A stretch of DNA of 47,388 bases from Fidelibacterota bacterium (GCA_018658715.1 JABHUQ010000105.1:1-47388), one strand, 5' to 3'; positions 9,203-17,329 are shown, counted from the stretch's first letter. Notes: generated by a model from the sequence alone, not told the origin. A program made the numbers and translations.

Positions 9203-10363
9203 ATGAATATACCCTATCATAGACCTATTTTACCCTCAGATATACATGATGTATTTCCAAAATCTATTCAGTCCGGCTGGTTAACAACTGGACCACAAGT
9301 AGAAAAATATGAAAATGCATTAAAGGCTTATCTAGGATCAGACCATGTTGTGGCTGTGAATTCCTGTACAGGAGCACTTCATTTAGCTCTTGCAGCAAAA
9401 GGTTTTGGCCCTGGAGAAAAATTTATTGTACCTACAAATACATTTGTCGCCTCAGCTGCTGTGGGAGAATGGTTGGGGATGGAACCAATACTGATTGATT
9501 GTGATCCAAATAGCCATAATTTTGATTTAAATCGTGTCGAAAAGGCCTTAACTCAAAACGCAAATATAAAAGCAATTGTGCCTGTTCATGTAGCAGGTGA
9601 ACCCGTAGATATGAAAGTTATTTTTGAATGGGCAGAAAAGTATAATTTATTTGTTATTGAAGATGCGGCTCATGCTTTAGAAGCTGAATCAACTGCAGGA
9701 AAAATTGGAAATACCAATCATGCTGCGGCTTTCTCCTTTTATGCAAATAAAAATATTACCACTGGTGGGGAAGGTGGCGCTTTATCTACCAATGATGAAC
9801 AATTAGCTTATGATGTAAAACATTTATCAATACATGGATTATCAAAAGATGGCTGGGAACGATATTCAGCCAAAAATGGCTGGAGATATGAAATTACTCA
9901 GTTAGGCTATAAATATAATATGACAGATATTTCGGGCGCATTTGGGATTACACAATTAACACATGTAGATGAATGGCATAAAAAAAGATTTCAAATTATT
10001 CAAAAGTTTAAAAGTGGATTTGATAAGATTAATGGACTTACTCTGCCTTCATTTAATATTCATGGAAAGCATGGATATCATCTATATATTGTTCAATTTA
10101 AAGAAGATCTGTGGCGAATATCTCGTGATGAGTTTATTAAAAAAGTAAATAAAAGCGGTATAGGTACTTCTGTTCATTATGTACCATTACATCTCCATTC
10201 CTATTATCAAAAAACGTACGGATATACAAATGGAGATTTCCCTGTTGCTACAGCATTATCAAACCGCATCATTTCACTTCCCCTTTATCCCGACTTGAAG
10301 GATGAAGAAGTAGAATATATAATCCACACATTAAATCAATTGTGGACTCAATATTCATTATAA
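9203..10363 (+). CDS. DegT/DnrJ/EryC1/StrS-family sugar aminotransferase
   Basis: 386 aa from ATG 9203; this start gives the family-typical opening MNIPYHRPILPSD. TTG 9146 would add 19 residues with no family resemblance. PLP-enzyme marks are SGWLTTGPQVEKYE, NSCTGALHLAL, PTNTFVASA, EDAAHALEA, and the Schiff-base lysine (about K183) in FSFYANKNITTGGEGGAL, close to the pattern of ArnB/PseC/PglE enzymes. It transfers an amino group, normally from glutamate, to a keto sugar nucleotide. Directly followed by a PglC/WcaJ-type transferase, it probably makes the amino sugar that starts or decorates the glycan. Confidence 0.92.
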   Translation: MNIPYHRPILPSDIHDVFPKSIQSGWLTTGPQVEKYENALKAYLGSDHVVAVNSCTGALHLALAAKGFGPGEKFIVPTNTFVASAAVGEWLGMEPILIDCDPNSHNFDLNRVEKALTQNANIKAIVPVHVAGEPVDMKVIFEWAEKYNLFVIEDAAHALEAESTAGKIGNTNHAAAFSFYANKNITTGGEGGALSTNDEQLAYDVKHLSIHGLSKDGWERYSAKNGWRYEITQLGYKYNMTDISGAFGITQLTHVDEWHKKRFQIIQKFKSGFDKINGLTLPSFNIHGKHGYHLYIVQFKEDLWRISRDEFIKKVNKSGIGTSVHYVPLHLHSYYQKTYGYTNGDFPVATALSNRIISLPLYPDLKDEEVEYIIHTLNQLWTQYSL

Positions 10364-10383
10364 TTATTGTTTAAATTATATAT

Positions 10384-11055
10384 ATGACCATTCATTTGAT
10401 TCCTCGCTTAATCGCGATTGCTCTATTTATTTTCCTTATACCACTACTCGTAGTATTGGTATTTATTAGTTTTTTATTTCATGGTCGCCCCATATTTTTT
10501 AAACAAAAACGAGTGGGGCTGAATTTCGATGAATTTGATCTTTTTAAGTTTAGAACATTAAATGGATTGGATGGACATTCAATTACAATTGGTCAAGATA
10601 TCCGAATCACAAAATGGGGACAATTTCTCAGACGGTGGAAATTAGATGAATTACCTCAACTCATTAATATTATTAAAGGAGATATGGGCTTTATTGGCCC
10701 TCGCCCTGAAGTGCCAGAATTTGTATCAATAAAAACATTCCCATTCCTAGAATCAGTTCGACCAGGCCTTTCTGATTTTGCATCCATTATTTTGATTGAT
10801 GAAAGTGAAATTCTAGACAAAATTCACCATAGTGACCCTTATCGATATATTTTACCTTTAAAATTATCCTTAGCGAATTATTATGTTGATGTAAAGGGAG
10901 TATACACGGACATTTCCATTGCGTTGCTAACACTTATTGCAATTATATTTCCAAATTTTGCATCGTGGTGGACTATTAAGTTTATGCTAAAAGATTATTT
11001 TAAGGAACATCCTATAGATTCTCTTGGACTGGATACAGTTGTAAAATCCCGATAG
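10384..11055 (+). CDS. Undecaprenyl-phosphate phosphoglycosyl transferase (PglC/WcaJ family)
   Basis: 223 aa, ATG start. One N-terminal hydrophobic segment (IAIALFIFLIPLLVVLVFISF) fits the re-entrant helix of short monotopic PglC-type enzymes rather than the long WbaP/WcaJ form. The catalytic core has FFKQKRVG, FKFRTL, KWGQFLRRWKLDELPQLINI with the key D-E pair, and GDMGFIGPRPE. It moves a phospho-sugar from UDP-sugar to undecaprenyl phosphate, priming glycan synthesis at the inner membrane. The upstream aminotransferase suggests the donor could be an amino sugar such as a bacillosamine-type UDP sugar, which is inference. Confidence 0.92.
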   Translation: MTIHLIPRLIAIALFIFLIPLLVVLVFISFLFHGRPIFFKQKRVGLNFDEFDLFKFRTLNGLDGHSITIGQDIRITKWGQFLRRWKLDELPQLINIIKGDMGFIGPRPEVPEFVSIKTFPFLESVRPGLSDFASIILIDESEILDKIHHSDPYRYILPLKLSLANYYVDVKGVYTDISIALLTLIAIIFPNFASWWTIKFMLKDYFKEHPIDSLGLDTVVKSR

Positions 11056-11074
11056 CTTAACAAACCATTAAAGG

Positions 11075-11104
11075 AAAAAGCCTCATTATTTAATGAGGCT
11101 TTTT
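11075..11104. terminator. Bidirectional Rho-independent terminator
   Basis: A perfect 14-bp stem, AAAAAGCCTCATTA against TAATGAGGCTTTTT, is closed by a 2-nt loop. It is flanked by A-runs on one side and T-runs on the other, so either strand produces a hairpin plus U-tract. It lies between the phosphoglycosyl transferase (plus strand) and the convergent GT2, whose TAA stop falls in the hairpin. Confidence 0.9.
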
Positions 11105-11767
11105 GTTTTTATTAGGTTTAATAATTCGTTTCAAAATAGTAAATCCATCACGTAATTTTAACTTCTTCCCTTCATTGGGACTTCTTCGATTATATGAAAT
11201 TGGTACTTCAATAATATTTTGCACCTTGTTATGAATAAAACTGGATAATTCAACTTCAATATCAAATGTTTTAGACTCTAAATCATTAATAGGAATATCA
11301 TTTTTATTAAATGCTTTCATACAGCATAAAACATCCGAGTATGATGAATTATTAACACAGTTAAATATAGAATTTAAAATCCAATTCCCAACGGAGAATA
11401 GCCCAAAACCATGCTTGCCATTGTGCCATCGTGACCCAAATACAGCACTTGATTCATTTTTCAATATTGGGCCTATGATAGCTGAAATATTATCCACATG
11501 AACTTCTAAATCACCATCCATAAGAATAACATGTGGATGAAGTGATTTATCAAGTCCTAATCTAAGAGCTTTTCCTTTTCCCCTTTGCCTATCATGAGAA
11601 TAAAGTTGAATGAATTTACATTCATTAAGCAGATCATATGTTTTATCGGTACTTCCATCATTCACAAATAGAATTTCATGTTGGGATGAGTATGGCTCTA
11701 ATTGTTGTAGTAACTCTTGTATTGAATTTTCCTCATTGAAAACAGGTATTATAATGGAAAAATTCAT
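11090..11767 (-). CDS. GT2 glycosyltransferase, dolichyl-phosphate-mannose-synthase-like
   Basis: 225 aa on the minus strand. It has the GT-A start FSIIIPVFNEENSI, ILFVNDGSTDKT, GKGKALRLGL, and the metal-binding ILMDGDLEVH (D-x-D-like). The motif order fits the soluble DPM1/polyprenyl-phosphate glycosyltransferase subgroup. There is no C-terminal membrane domain, which separates it from ArnC/GtrB-type enzymes. It may charge undecaprenyl phosphate with a sugar for periplasmic transfer. It lies 30 bp downstream of the WbpA-like gene on the same strand and is likely co-transcribed with it. Confidence 0.85.
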   Translation of the reverse strand: MNFSIIIPVFNEENSIQELLQQLEPYSSQHEILFVNDGSTDKTYDLLNECKFIQLYSHDRQRGKGKALRLGLDKSLHPHVILMDGDLEVHVDNISAIIGPILKNESSAVFGSRWHNGKHGFGLFSVGNWILNSIFNCVNNSSYSDVLCCMKAFNKNDIPINDLESKTFDIEVELSSFIHNKVQNIIEVPISYNRRSPNEGKKLKLRDGFTILKRIIKPNKNKKPH

Positions 11768-11797
11768 AATCGGTTAATAAGAATATGATTGAATTCT

Positions 11798-13105
11798 TTA
11801 TCCTACTCCAAGTTTAACAATATGCTCATCCCCATTAGCAGGATACACATTTCGCGTGTCAATAATCAATTTGGATGAATCTTTAACTAATTGATAATCA
11901 ACATCACTATGGTCGGTTAAGATTGCAACAGCATCGTAGGAATCCAATATGGCTGAAGATAAAGATTCGATGCCTGTTATTGTAGAATTAAATAATTTAA
12001 TAGATGGAACCCAGGGATCATAAAAATCAATTTCAGCTCCATGTTCATTTAGTAAATTAATCACATCTAAAGATGGTGATTCTCTCACATCATTAACATT
12101 TTTTTTATAAGCAACCCCAAGAATTAAGATTTGAGATCCATTAAGTGCTTTTTGATGTTCATTTAATCCATCAGAAATAATATTCACAACATGATTTGGC
12201 ATATTGGTATTTATTTCTCCAGCCAATTCTATAAAGCGTGCGTCATAATCCAATGCTTTCAATTTCCATGATAAATAATGGGGATCAACAGGAATACAAT
12301 GTCCACCTAGTCCAGGACCTGGGGTGAATTTCATAAATCCGAAAGGTTTAGTGGATGCTGCTTCAATGACTTCCCATGCATCAATACCCAGTTTTTCACA
12401 CATAATGGCTACTTCATTGGCTAAACCAATATTAATAGCTCTAAATGTATTTTCTAATAATTTAGTCATTTCTGCTGCAGCAGTTGAAGAAACAGGAACA
12501 ATTTCATTTACTATAGATTCATACAATAGTTTTCCAGCTTGAATACATTCAGGTGTTGTTCCGCCTAATACTTTGGGTGTATTATGTGTTTGAAATTGTT
12601 GATTGCCCGGATCAATTCGTTCAGGTGAAAAACATAAGAAAAAATCTTTGCCTACTTCAAGTCCAGAAGAAGATAAGGCTGGTAATACCAATTCCTGAGT
12701 TGAGCCAGGATACGTTGTACTCTCTAGGACAATAAGCATATCTTTATGTACCAATTTTTCTATTTCTTTTACAGCACTAATCACATAAGACATGTCTGGA
12801 TTTTTTAATTTATTTAGAGGGGTGGGAACGCAAATACTAATTGTATCCATTTCTGCTATTTTAGAAAAGTCATCAGTAGCATTAAATAGATTATTTTCTA
12901 CGGCATTTTTTAACTCAGAATCATTTACATCTGCTATATAGTTGTTACCTTCATTTAATAAAGCCACTTTTTCAACACTAATATCAAAGCCAGTTACGTT
13001 GAAGCCTGCCTTTACAAATTCCATTGTAAGTGGAAGGCCAACATAGCCAAGACCAATTACACCTACACGTGCAGATCGATTTTCAATTTTATTTAATAAA
13101 TTCAT
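11798..13105 (-). CDS. UDP-N-acetylglucosamine 6-dehydrogenase-like nucleotide sugar dehydrogenase (WbpA type)
   Basis: 435 aa, minus strand, ATG start. The NAD-binding fold opens VGVIGLGYVGLPL. SICVPTPL and ESTTYPGSTQE follow, then KLLENTFRAINIGLANE. The catalytic cysteine sits in GPGLGGHCIPVDP, a form typical of WbpA/UDP-GlcNAc dehydrogenases rather than the GPGFGGSC form of UDP-glucose dehydrogenases. The C-terminal domain ILGVAYKKNVNDVRESPS completes the family. It oxidises a UDP-HexNAc to the uronic acid with two NAD+. This fits an acidic amino-sugar residue in the locus glycan; substrate choice is inferred from motif flavour only. Confidence 0.9.
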   Translation of the reverse strand: MNLLNKIENRSARVGVIGLGYVGLPLTMEFVKAGFNVTGFDISVEKVALLNEGNNYIADVNDSELKNAVENNLFNATDDFSKIAEMDTISICVPTPLNKLKNPDMSYVISAVKEIEKLVHKDMLIVLESTTYPGSTQELVLPALSSSGLEVGKDFFLCFSPERIDPGNQQFQTHNTPKVLGGTTPECIQAGKLLYESIVNEIVPVSSTAAAEMTKLLENTFRAINIGLANEVAIMCEKLGIDAWEVIEAASTKPFGFMKFTPGPGLGGHCIPVDPHYLSWKLKALDYDARFIELAGEINTNMPNHVVNIISDGLNEHQKALNGSQILILGVAYKKNVNDVRESPSLDVINLLNEHGAEIDFYDPWVPSIKLFNSTITGIESLSSAILDSYDAVAILTDHSDVDYQLVKDSSKLIIDTRNVYPANGDEHIVKLGVG

Positions 13106-13255
13106 TTATATAATCCATATTTAAAGTCCGTAAAGTTACGGGGAAAAAAAACGCTACCAAATATTACAATACATACAAAGAAAACAAAAGAATGTGATTA
13201 ATATTGGGATTTAGAATTCCATCTCCCAATTCAATAAGTTAATTTCCAATTATCT
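13106..13255. promoter_or_regulatory. Divergent intergenic region with two small dyads
   Basis: This gap separates the minus-strand WbpA-like gene from folB on the plus strand and must contain both promoters. One perfect dyad, CCGTAA-AG-TTACGG, lies at 13128-13141, about 22 nt upstream of the dehydrogenase ATG. A second, ATTGGGA...TCCCAAT, lies at 13203-13230, 26 nt before folB. Neither has a T-tract in the direction of its downstream gene. They could be operators or leader hairpins; nothing here identifies a regulator. Confidence 0.4.
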
Positions 13256-13624
13256 ATGGACGTCATTCGCTTAAATAACATCTTAATCTATGCCCGGCAC
13301 GGTGTGCATATGGGCGAAAATGAATTAGGGGGTCAATTTGAAATTGACCTAGAATGTTTTTCCAATTTGAAAAATGCAGGAAAAGATGACGATTTAACTC
13401 AAACTGTAGATTATGGAGCGATTTATCAACGGGTTGTAGAATTATTTACGCAAAAACCATATAAATTAATTGAATCTGTTGGAGAAGCAATTTGCAAATC
13501 ATTGCTAAAGCAATTTCCAATCGAAAAAGTCACTATTCGAATTCGAAAACCACATGCTCCCATTGATGGCATATTAGATACAGTTGAAATTGAACTTTCT
13601 CGTACAGTTGAAGATTATGCCTGA
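13256..13624 (+). CDS. folB: Dihydroneopterin aldolase
   Basis: 122 aa, the normal family length. It starts DVIRLNNILIYARHGVHMGEN, the usual FolB opening with the substrate-pocket Tyr and catalytic-site Glu region. GGQFEIDLEC, LTQTVDYGAIYQRV and LIESVGEAI follow, and VTIRIRKPHAPIDG ends the core with the conserved lysine. It converts 7,8-dihydroneopterin to 6-hydroxymethyl-dihydropterin and glycolaldehyde in folate synthesis, as a cytosolic homo-oligomer. The folK start lies inside its last codons, so the two successive enzymes are coupled in translation. Confidence 0.93.
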   Translation: MDVIRLNNILIYARHGVHMGENELGGQFEIDLECFSNLKNAGKDDDLTQTVDYGAIYQRVVELFTQKPYKLIESVGEAICKSLLKQFPIEKVTIRIRKPHAPIDGILDTVEIELSRTVEDYA

Positions 13625-14123
13625 ATTAGCTTTTTTATCGATTGGATCCAATATAGGAGACAGAGAAGCGAATTTAGCGGGCGCAACAACAGCATTAGGG
13701 ACATATTATCAAATTAATAATATTCAATCATCATCTTATTACGAAACGGCACCATTAATTAATACTAAACAACCTAATTTTTTAAATGCAGTATTGTCTT
13801 GTGAGACAGATTTTACTTCATTTGCCTTATTGGATACGATTCAGCAAGTTGAATCTATTCTTGGACGGCCAGTCACTCGTAAAAAAAATCAACCCCGTAC
13901 GATTGATATTGATATTGTTACCCATGGAGATGCCGTAATTCAGACGAATGAATTAACTATTCCACATCCAGAAATATTGAATCGCAAATTTATTTTAATT
14001 CCACTGGAAGAAATCGCTCCAAACTTTGAAATTCCACTTCTGAAAATGACAGCTACAGAATGTTTAGAGATTACGAATGATATATCTAGGGTTGTAAAAC
14101 ATGTTATGGAGAAACAGGCTTGA
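13617..14123 (+). CDS. folK: 6-hydroxymethyl-7,8-dihydropterin pyrophosphokinase
   Basis: 168 aa from ATG 13617, which overlaps folB by 8 nt; the longer frame from 13584 would only re-read folB. HPPK motifs are ELAFLSIGSNIGDREANL at the N-terminus, YETAPL, PNFLNAVL, ILGRPVTRKKNQPRTIDIDI with the two metal-binding Asp residues, and IPHPEILNRKFILIPLEEIA. It transfers pyrophosphate from ATP to the FolB product, the step before dihydropteroate synthase. Its stop overlaps the TTG start of the next gene. folP is not in the window. Confidence 0.93.
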   Translation: MPELAFLSIGSNIGDREANLAGATTALGTYYQINNIQSSSYYETAPLINTKQPNFLNAVLSCETDFTSFALLDTIQQVESILGRPVTRKKNQPRTIDIDIVTHGDAVIQTNELTIPHPEILNRKFILIPLEEIAPNFEIPLLKMTATECLEITNDISRVVKHVMEKQA

Positions 14124-14761
14124 GAAATTTGTACTATATTGCGATTGAAGGTCCAATTGGTGTTGGGAAGAGTAGCTTAGCACGTTTATTATCTAAAGAA
14201 TTAGGAGCGAGATTAGTCGTTGAAGAATTTGAAGAAAATCCCTTTTTACCGGAATTTTATGTAGATCCTGAACGGTATGCATTTCAGACTCAATTATTTT
14301 TTCTTTTACAACGATACAGGCAGCAACAAGATTTAAGACAAGTGGATATGTTTCAAAAATTACTAGTCACTGATTATATGTTTGTGAAAGATCGGTTATT
14401 TGCTTCTCTTAATCTAAATGAAAAAGAAATGCAATTATATGATACAGTTGCTAATCTATTGGAGCGAAATGTCATTAATCCTGATTTAGTAATTTATCTC
14501 CAGGCAGATACAGACACATTAATGAAAAATATTGCAAAGCGTGGACGTGAGATGGAGAAAAATATTACGTATGAATATATTGACGCACTTAACCAAGTTT
14601 ATACTGAATTCTTTTTCCGTTATCAAGATACACCATTGGTAATCATTAATACAAATGATATTGATTTTGTTCATAATAAAAATGATTTAGAAGAAGTAAT
14701 TAGTTATATCAGGCAGCCAGTTTCAGGAACAAAATTCTTTAATCCAGCTTCAGGGTTTTAA
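14120..14761 (+). CDS. Deoxynucleoside kinase (dGK/dAK/dCK family)
   Basis: 213 aa, TTG start at 14120 in a TTGA overlap with folK. The P-loop is AIEGPIGVGKSSLARLL. EEFEENPFL supplies the base-side Glu, TDYMFVKDRLFA the D-R motif, and the LID region is RGREMEKNITYEYIDALN. These match bacterial deoxyadenosine/deoxyguanosine kinases. It phosphorylates salvaged deoxynucleosides to monophosphates in the cytosol. Fusion into a folate-synthesis operon links purine deoxynucleotide salvage with pterin and thymidylate metabolism. Which base it prefers is not clear from sequence. Confidence 0.88.
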   Translation: MRNLYYIAIEGPIGVGKSSLARLLSKELGARLVVEEFEENPFLPEFYVDPERYAFQTQLFFLLQRYRQQQDLRQVDMFQKLLVTDYMFVKDRLFASLNLNEKEMQLYDTVANLLERNVINPDLVIYLQADTDTLMKNIAKRGREMEKNITYEYIDALNQVYTEFFFRYQDTPLVIINTNDIDFVHNKNDLEEVISYIRQPVSGTKFFNPASGF

Positions 14762-14763
14762 TC

Positions 14764-14943
14764 TTGTTTCGAATATTATTTTTAGCACTTTTAGGCTATT
14801 TGACATTTAAGTTTCTTTCTTTTTTATGGAAAGTGAAAATCATTAAAGATAAAACGAAAGTTAAAGCAGAGAAGCAATCTTTCAGAACAAAATTATCTAA
14901 AATGGATGTAAAAGATGCAGAATATAAAGAAGTGGATGAATGA
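14764..14943 (+). CDS. Small membrane-anchored protein, 59 aa
   Basis: TTG 14764 opens 2 nt after the kinase stop and runs to TGA 14941-14943, whose bases overlap the DoxX ATG (ATGA at 14940). The product has one N-terminal hydrophobic helix (FRILFLALLGYLTFKFLSFLW), a strongly basic middle (KIIKDKTKVKAEKQ), and an acidic tail (DVKDAEYKEVDE). The layout resembles DUF4834-type small proteins known beside housekeeping genes in FCB bacteria; that resemblance is from memory. Tight packing between two overlapping genes argues that it is translated. Function unknown. Confidence 0.72.
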   Translation: MFRILFLALLGYLTFKFLSFLWKVKIIKDKTKVKAEKQSFRTKLSKMDVKDAEYKEVDE

Positions 14944-15374
14944 TTGATTTTATATTAGATAAGAAACCATACCAATATTGGCGAAATATTGGATTACTTA
15001 TATTAAGACTTATCGTAGGGTACTTTTTATTTTTTAATCATGGACTAGACAAACTATTTGCTGGACCTGAAAAGTGGGTGAAACTTGGATCTTTAGGAAT
15101 GGGTAGCTTAGGAATATCCTTTGGACATGTATTCTTTGGCTTCATGGCAGCATTTAGTGAAAGTATTTGTAGCTTACTTGTCATTCTTGGATTATTTACA
15201 AGGCCTGCATCTTTTTTAATTATACTAACGATGGGGGTGGCTGGCTTATTTCATGTGGGTCGAGGCGAATCTCCAGAATCAGCATTTTTATATCTAGTTG
15301 TATATTTCGCTATTTTCCTAATTGGGGCTGGGCCCTATAGTTTGGATCGAATAATATGGAAAAAGAATTCATGA
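14940..15374 (+). CDS. DoxX family membrane protein
   Basis: 144 aa with four predicted membrane segments: LLILRLIVGYFLFFNHGLDK, FGHVFFGFMAAFSESICSLLVILGLF, ASFLIILTMGVAGLF and LYLVVYFAIFLIGAGPYSLD. The first carries the family pattern R-x-x-x-G-x-x-x-x-x-x-G-x-x-K. DoxX proteins are inner-membrane subunits linked to thiosulfate:quinone reduction or to redox and detoxification complexes, but most, like this one, have no proven role. It overlaps the small membrane gene before it and the oxidoreductase after it (both ATGA), so its partners may be redox enzymes. Confidence 0.87.
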   Translation: MIDFILDKKPYQYWRNIGLLILRLIVGYFLFFNHGLDKLFAGPEKWVKLGSLGMGSLGISFGHVFFGFMAAFSESICSLLVILGLFTRPASFLIILTMGVAGLFHVGRGESPESAFLYLVVYFAIFLIGAGPYSLDRIIWKKNS

Positions 15375-16405
15375 TTGCAGCAAGATTTCATGAACATGGC
15401 GACCCCGATGTTCTTTCTATTGAGTCAGTTCCAATGCAACAACTATCTGATGATAAAATATTAATAGAAATGAAAGCTGCTGGCATGAATCATTTGGATC
15501 TTTGGATTAGGAAGGGCATTCCTGGAATTCAACTTCCCATGATACCCGGTAGTGATGGTGCTGGTGTTGTCTTGGATGTGGGGAAAAATATTTCGTCCTT
15601 TCAAAAAGGTGATAAAATAATGATTCAACCTTTGCTATTTTGTGGTAAATGCCATGATTGCAAAGAAGGGCACGAAAACCATTGCAATTCATTTGGAATT
15701 CTTGGGGAGACTCAAAATGGAACGTGTGCAACTCATATTATTGTATCAGAAAATAATTTAATCAAAATGCCAACACACTTATCTTTTGAAGAAGCAGCGG
15801 GATTTAGTCTTGTCGCCCAAACGTCTTACGAAATGTTAGTTAATAGAGCGCACATAAAAGAAGGGGAAACCGTTCTTATATGGGGAGCAAGTTCTGGTGT
15901 TGGGAGTATAGGTATCCAAATAGCAAAAGCATTGGGTTGTATGGTTATTGCCATAAGTAGTTCTAAAGAAAAATGTCGGAAAGTTCAATCATTAAGAGCA
16001 GATGAAATTATAAATCATAATTCAGAAAATGTATATGATAAAGTAATGGACATAACAGAACAAAAGGGTGTTGATGTAGTCTTTGAACATGTTGGACAAG
16101 CAACATGGAACACATCAATGAAAGTCTTAAAAAAGGGTGGAAGGATTGTTACATGTGGTGCTACTACCGGGCCAAAAGCATCCATCAATTTGACACATAT
16201 CTTTTATAAACAATTATCCATATTAGGGAGTACAATGGGTTCGTTTCAATCCATGAAAGAAGCGACAGCATTACTAAATTCCCAAAAAATTAAACCTATA
16301 ATAGATTCAGTATTTTCATTAAATGATATTCAGAAAGCTCATTCTTATTTGGAATCTGGAAATCAATTTGGTAAAGTTATCATTAAGATCCCAAGTGAAT
16401 TATAA
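15371..16405 (+). CDS. Zinc-binding alcohol dehydrogenase/quinone oxidoreductase-like protein (MDR superfamily)
   Basis: 344 aa from ATG 15371 (ATGA overlap with DoxX); a start at 15356 would add five residues. GroES-like domain: NHLDLWIRKG and PMIPGSDGAG. The structural zinc loop is intact, with cysteines near 91, 94, 97 and 105 in FCGKCHDCKEGHENHC. The Rossmann motif is VLIWGASSGVGSIGIQIAKA. The position that usually carries the catalytic-zinc cysteine (just before H-x-D) is Asn here, as in several quinone-reductase-like MDR members, so zinc alcohol dehydrogenase activity is doubtful. Probably an NAD(P)H-dependent reductase. The next gene starts inside its last codons. Confidence 0.85.
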   Translation: MIAARFHEHGDPDVLSIESVPMQQLSDDKILIEMKAAGMNHLDLWIRKGIPGIQLPMIPGSDGAGVVLDVGKNISSFQKGDKIMIQPLLFCGKCHDCKEGHENHCNSFGILGETQNGTCATHIIVSENNLIKMPTHLSFEEAAGFSLVAQTSYEMLVNRAHIKEGETVLIWGASSGVGSIGIQIAKALGCMVIAISSSKEKCRKVQSLRADEIINHNSENVYDKVMDITEQKGVDVVFEHVGQATWNTSMKVLKKGGRIVTCGATTGPKASINLTHIFYKQLSILGSTMGSFQSMKEATALLNSQKIKPIIDSVFSLNDIQKAHSYLESGNQFGKVIIKIPSEL

Positions 16406-16751
16406 TAAATATCTAAAACATGTATTTGTCTGTACTAATCAAAGATCTTTGGATAGGGGTTCGCAAGACTGCGCATCGTGCGGGGGGAATGAATTACGTC
16501 TTCAATTAGTAAAGTTAGTCAATAAACATGGACTAAAAGGGAAAGTTCGAATTAATAAAGCTGGGTGTTTAGATGTCTGTGAAAAGGGGCCTGCAATGGT
16601 TATTTATCCTGATGAGTATTGGTACTTAAATATCAAAGATGACAATATAGAAACTATATTTACCCAATCTATTATGAATAACGAAATTGTTAATGAATTA
16701 ATTGCAACTACTCGAGAATTTGATGAAATAAAAAGGATTCGTTTAAAATGA
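16395..16751 (+). CDS. Thioredoxin-like [2Fe-2S] ferredoxin
   Basis: 118 aa from GTG 16395, chosen because the family begins just before the KHVFVCTNQR strand; upstream residues only re-read the oxidoreductase. Cluster cysteines: C13, then C26 or C29, and C58-x3-C62 in KAGCLDVCEKGPAMVIYP, the C-x(10-14)-C...C-x3-C pattern of thioredoxin-fold ferredoxins (NuoE-like and Shethna types). It is a cytosolic electron carrier. Placed directly after an MDR oxidoreductase it may be its redox partner, which is inference. The extra Cys in CASC is uncommon. Confidence 0.88.
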   Translation: MNYNKYLKHVFVCTNQRSLDRGSQDCASCGGNELRLQLVKLVNKHGLKGKVRINKAGCLDVCEKGPAMVIYPDEYWYLNIKDDNIETIFTQSIMNNEIVNELIATTREFDEIKRIRLK

Positions 16752-17329
16752 AAAAATGGATAATTTTTTTATTGCCTGTCATAACATGCGCACAATTCTC
16801 CACAGTCCAAAATGCATTTGGTATAGATATTGGTACAAAAGGATCAGGACTTTTCTTTAATCGCTCTTGGCTACATGAAAATGAAAAAATTGCTTTCATG
16901 ACTGAATGGAGATTCTATGATATTAAAGGGAACAATGAAACGTATGTTTATAACTATTATTCGAATCAATACGAAACAGTAGGAAAAAGAAGTTTATTAT
17001 TATCACCAATATACATAGGTGGTAAATGGTTCCCCTTTGCAGGAAAAATTGACAATAATTTTTCACCATTTGCAACAATGCTAGGTGGACCGGTATTTGT
17101 AATGGATGGGGATGAAGGAAATTCGTTTAATGATAGGTGGGGAAACCCTGAAACTTTTTGGACTTATGGTATATTCGTCGGATTGGGGATTGATTTTAAA
17201 ATGATGACTCAATCAACTATTTCTGTGAATTTAGGTTTTGATTATTTACCAATGAATCGCGATGTGAATGGTGATTCTCAATTTGGCGGTTTCCTCATTC
17301 ATATTGCTTTTAATCGACCAAAAAAATGA
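16748..17329 (+). CDS. Predicted outer-membrane beta-barrel protein, unknown function
   Basis: 193 aa with a Sec signal peptide (MKKWIIFLLPVITCA, cleavage probably after position 15). The mature part is rich in alternating aromatic/polar strands such as KIAFMTEWRFYDI, SLLLSPIYIGGKWFPF, TYGIFVGLGIDFKM and GGFLIHIAF, fitting a small 8-strand barrel. No catalytic motif is visible. It overlaps the ferredoxin stop (ATGA) and rsmE (ATGA), so it is co-transcribed with housekeeping genes but need not share a function with them. Confidence 0.6.
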   Translation: MKKWIIFLLPVITCAQFSTVQNAFGIDIGTKGSGLFFNRSWLHENEKIAFMTEWRFYDIKGNNETYVYNYYSNQYETVGKRSLLLSPIYIGGKWFPFAGKIDNNFSPFATMLGGPVFVMDGDEGNSFNDRWGNPETFWTYGIFVGLGIDFKMMTQSTISVNLGFDYLPMNRDVNGDSQFGGFLIHIAFNRPKK

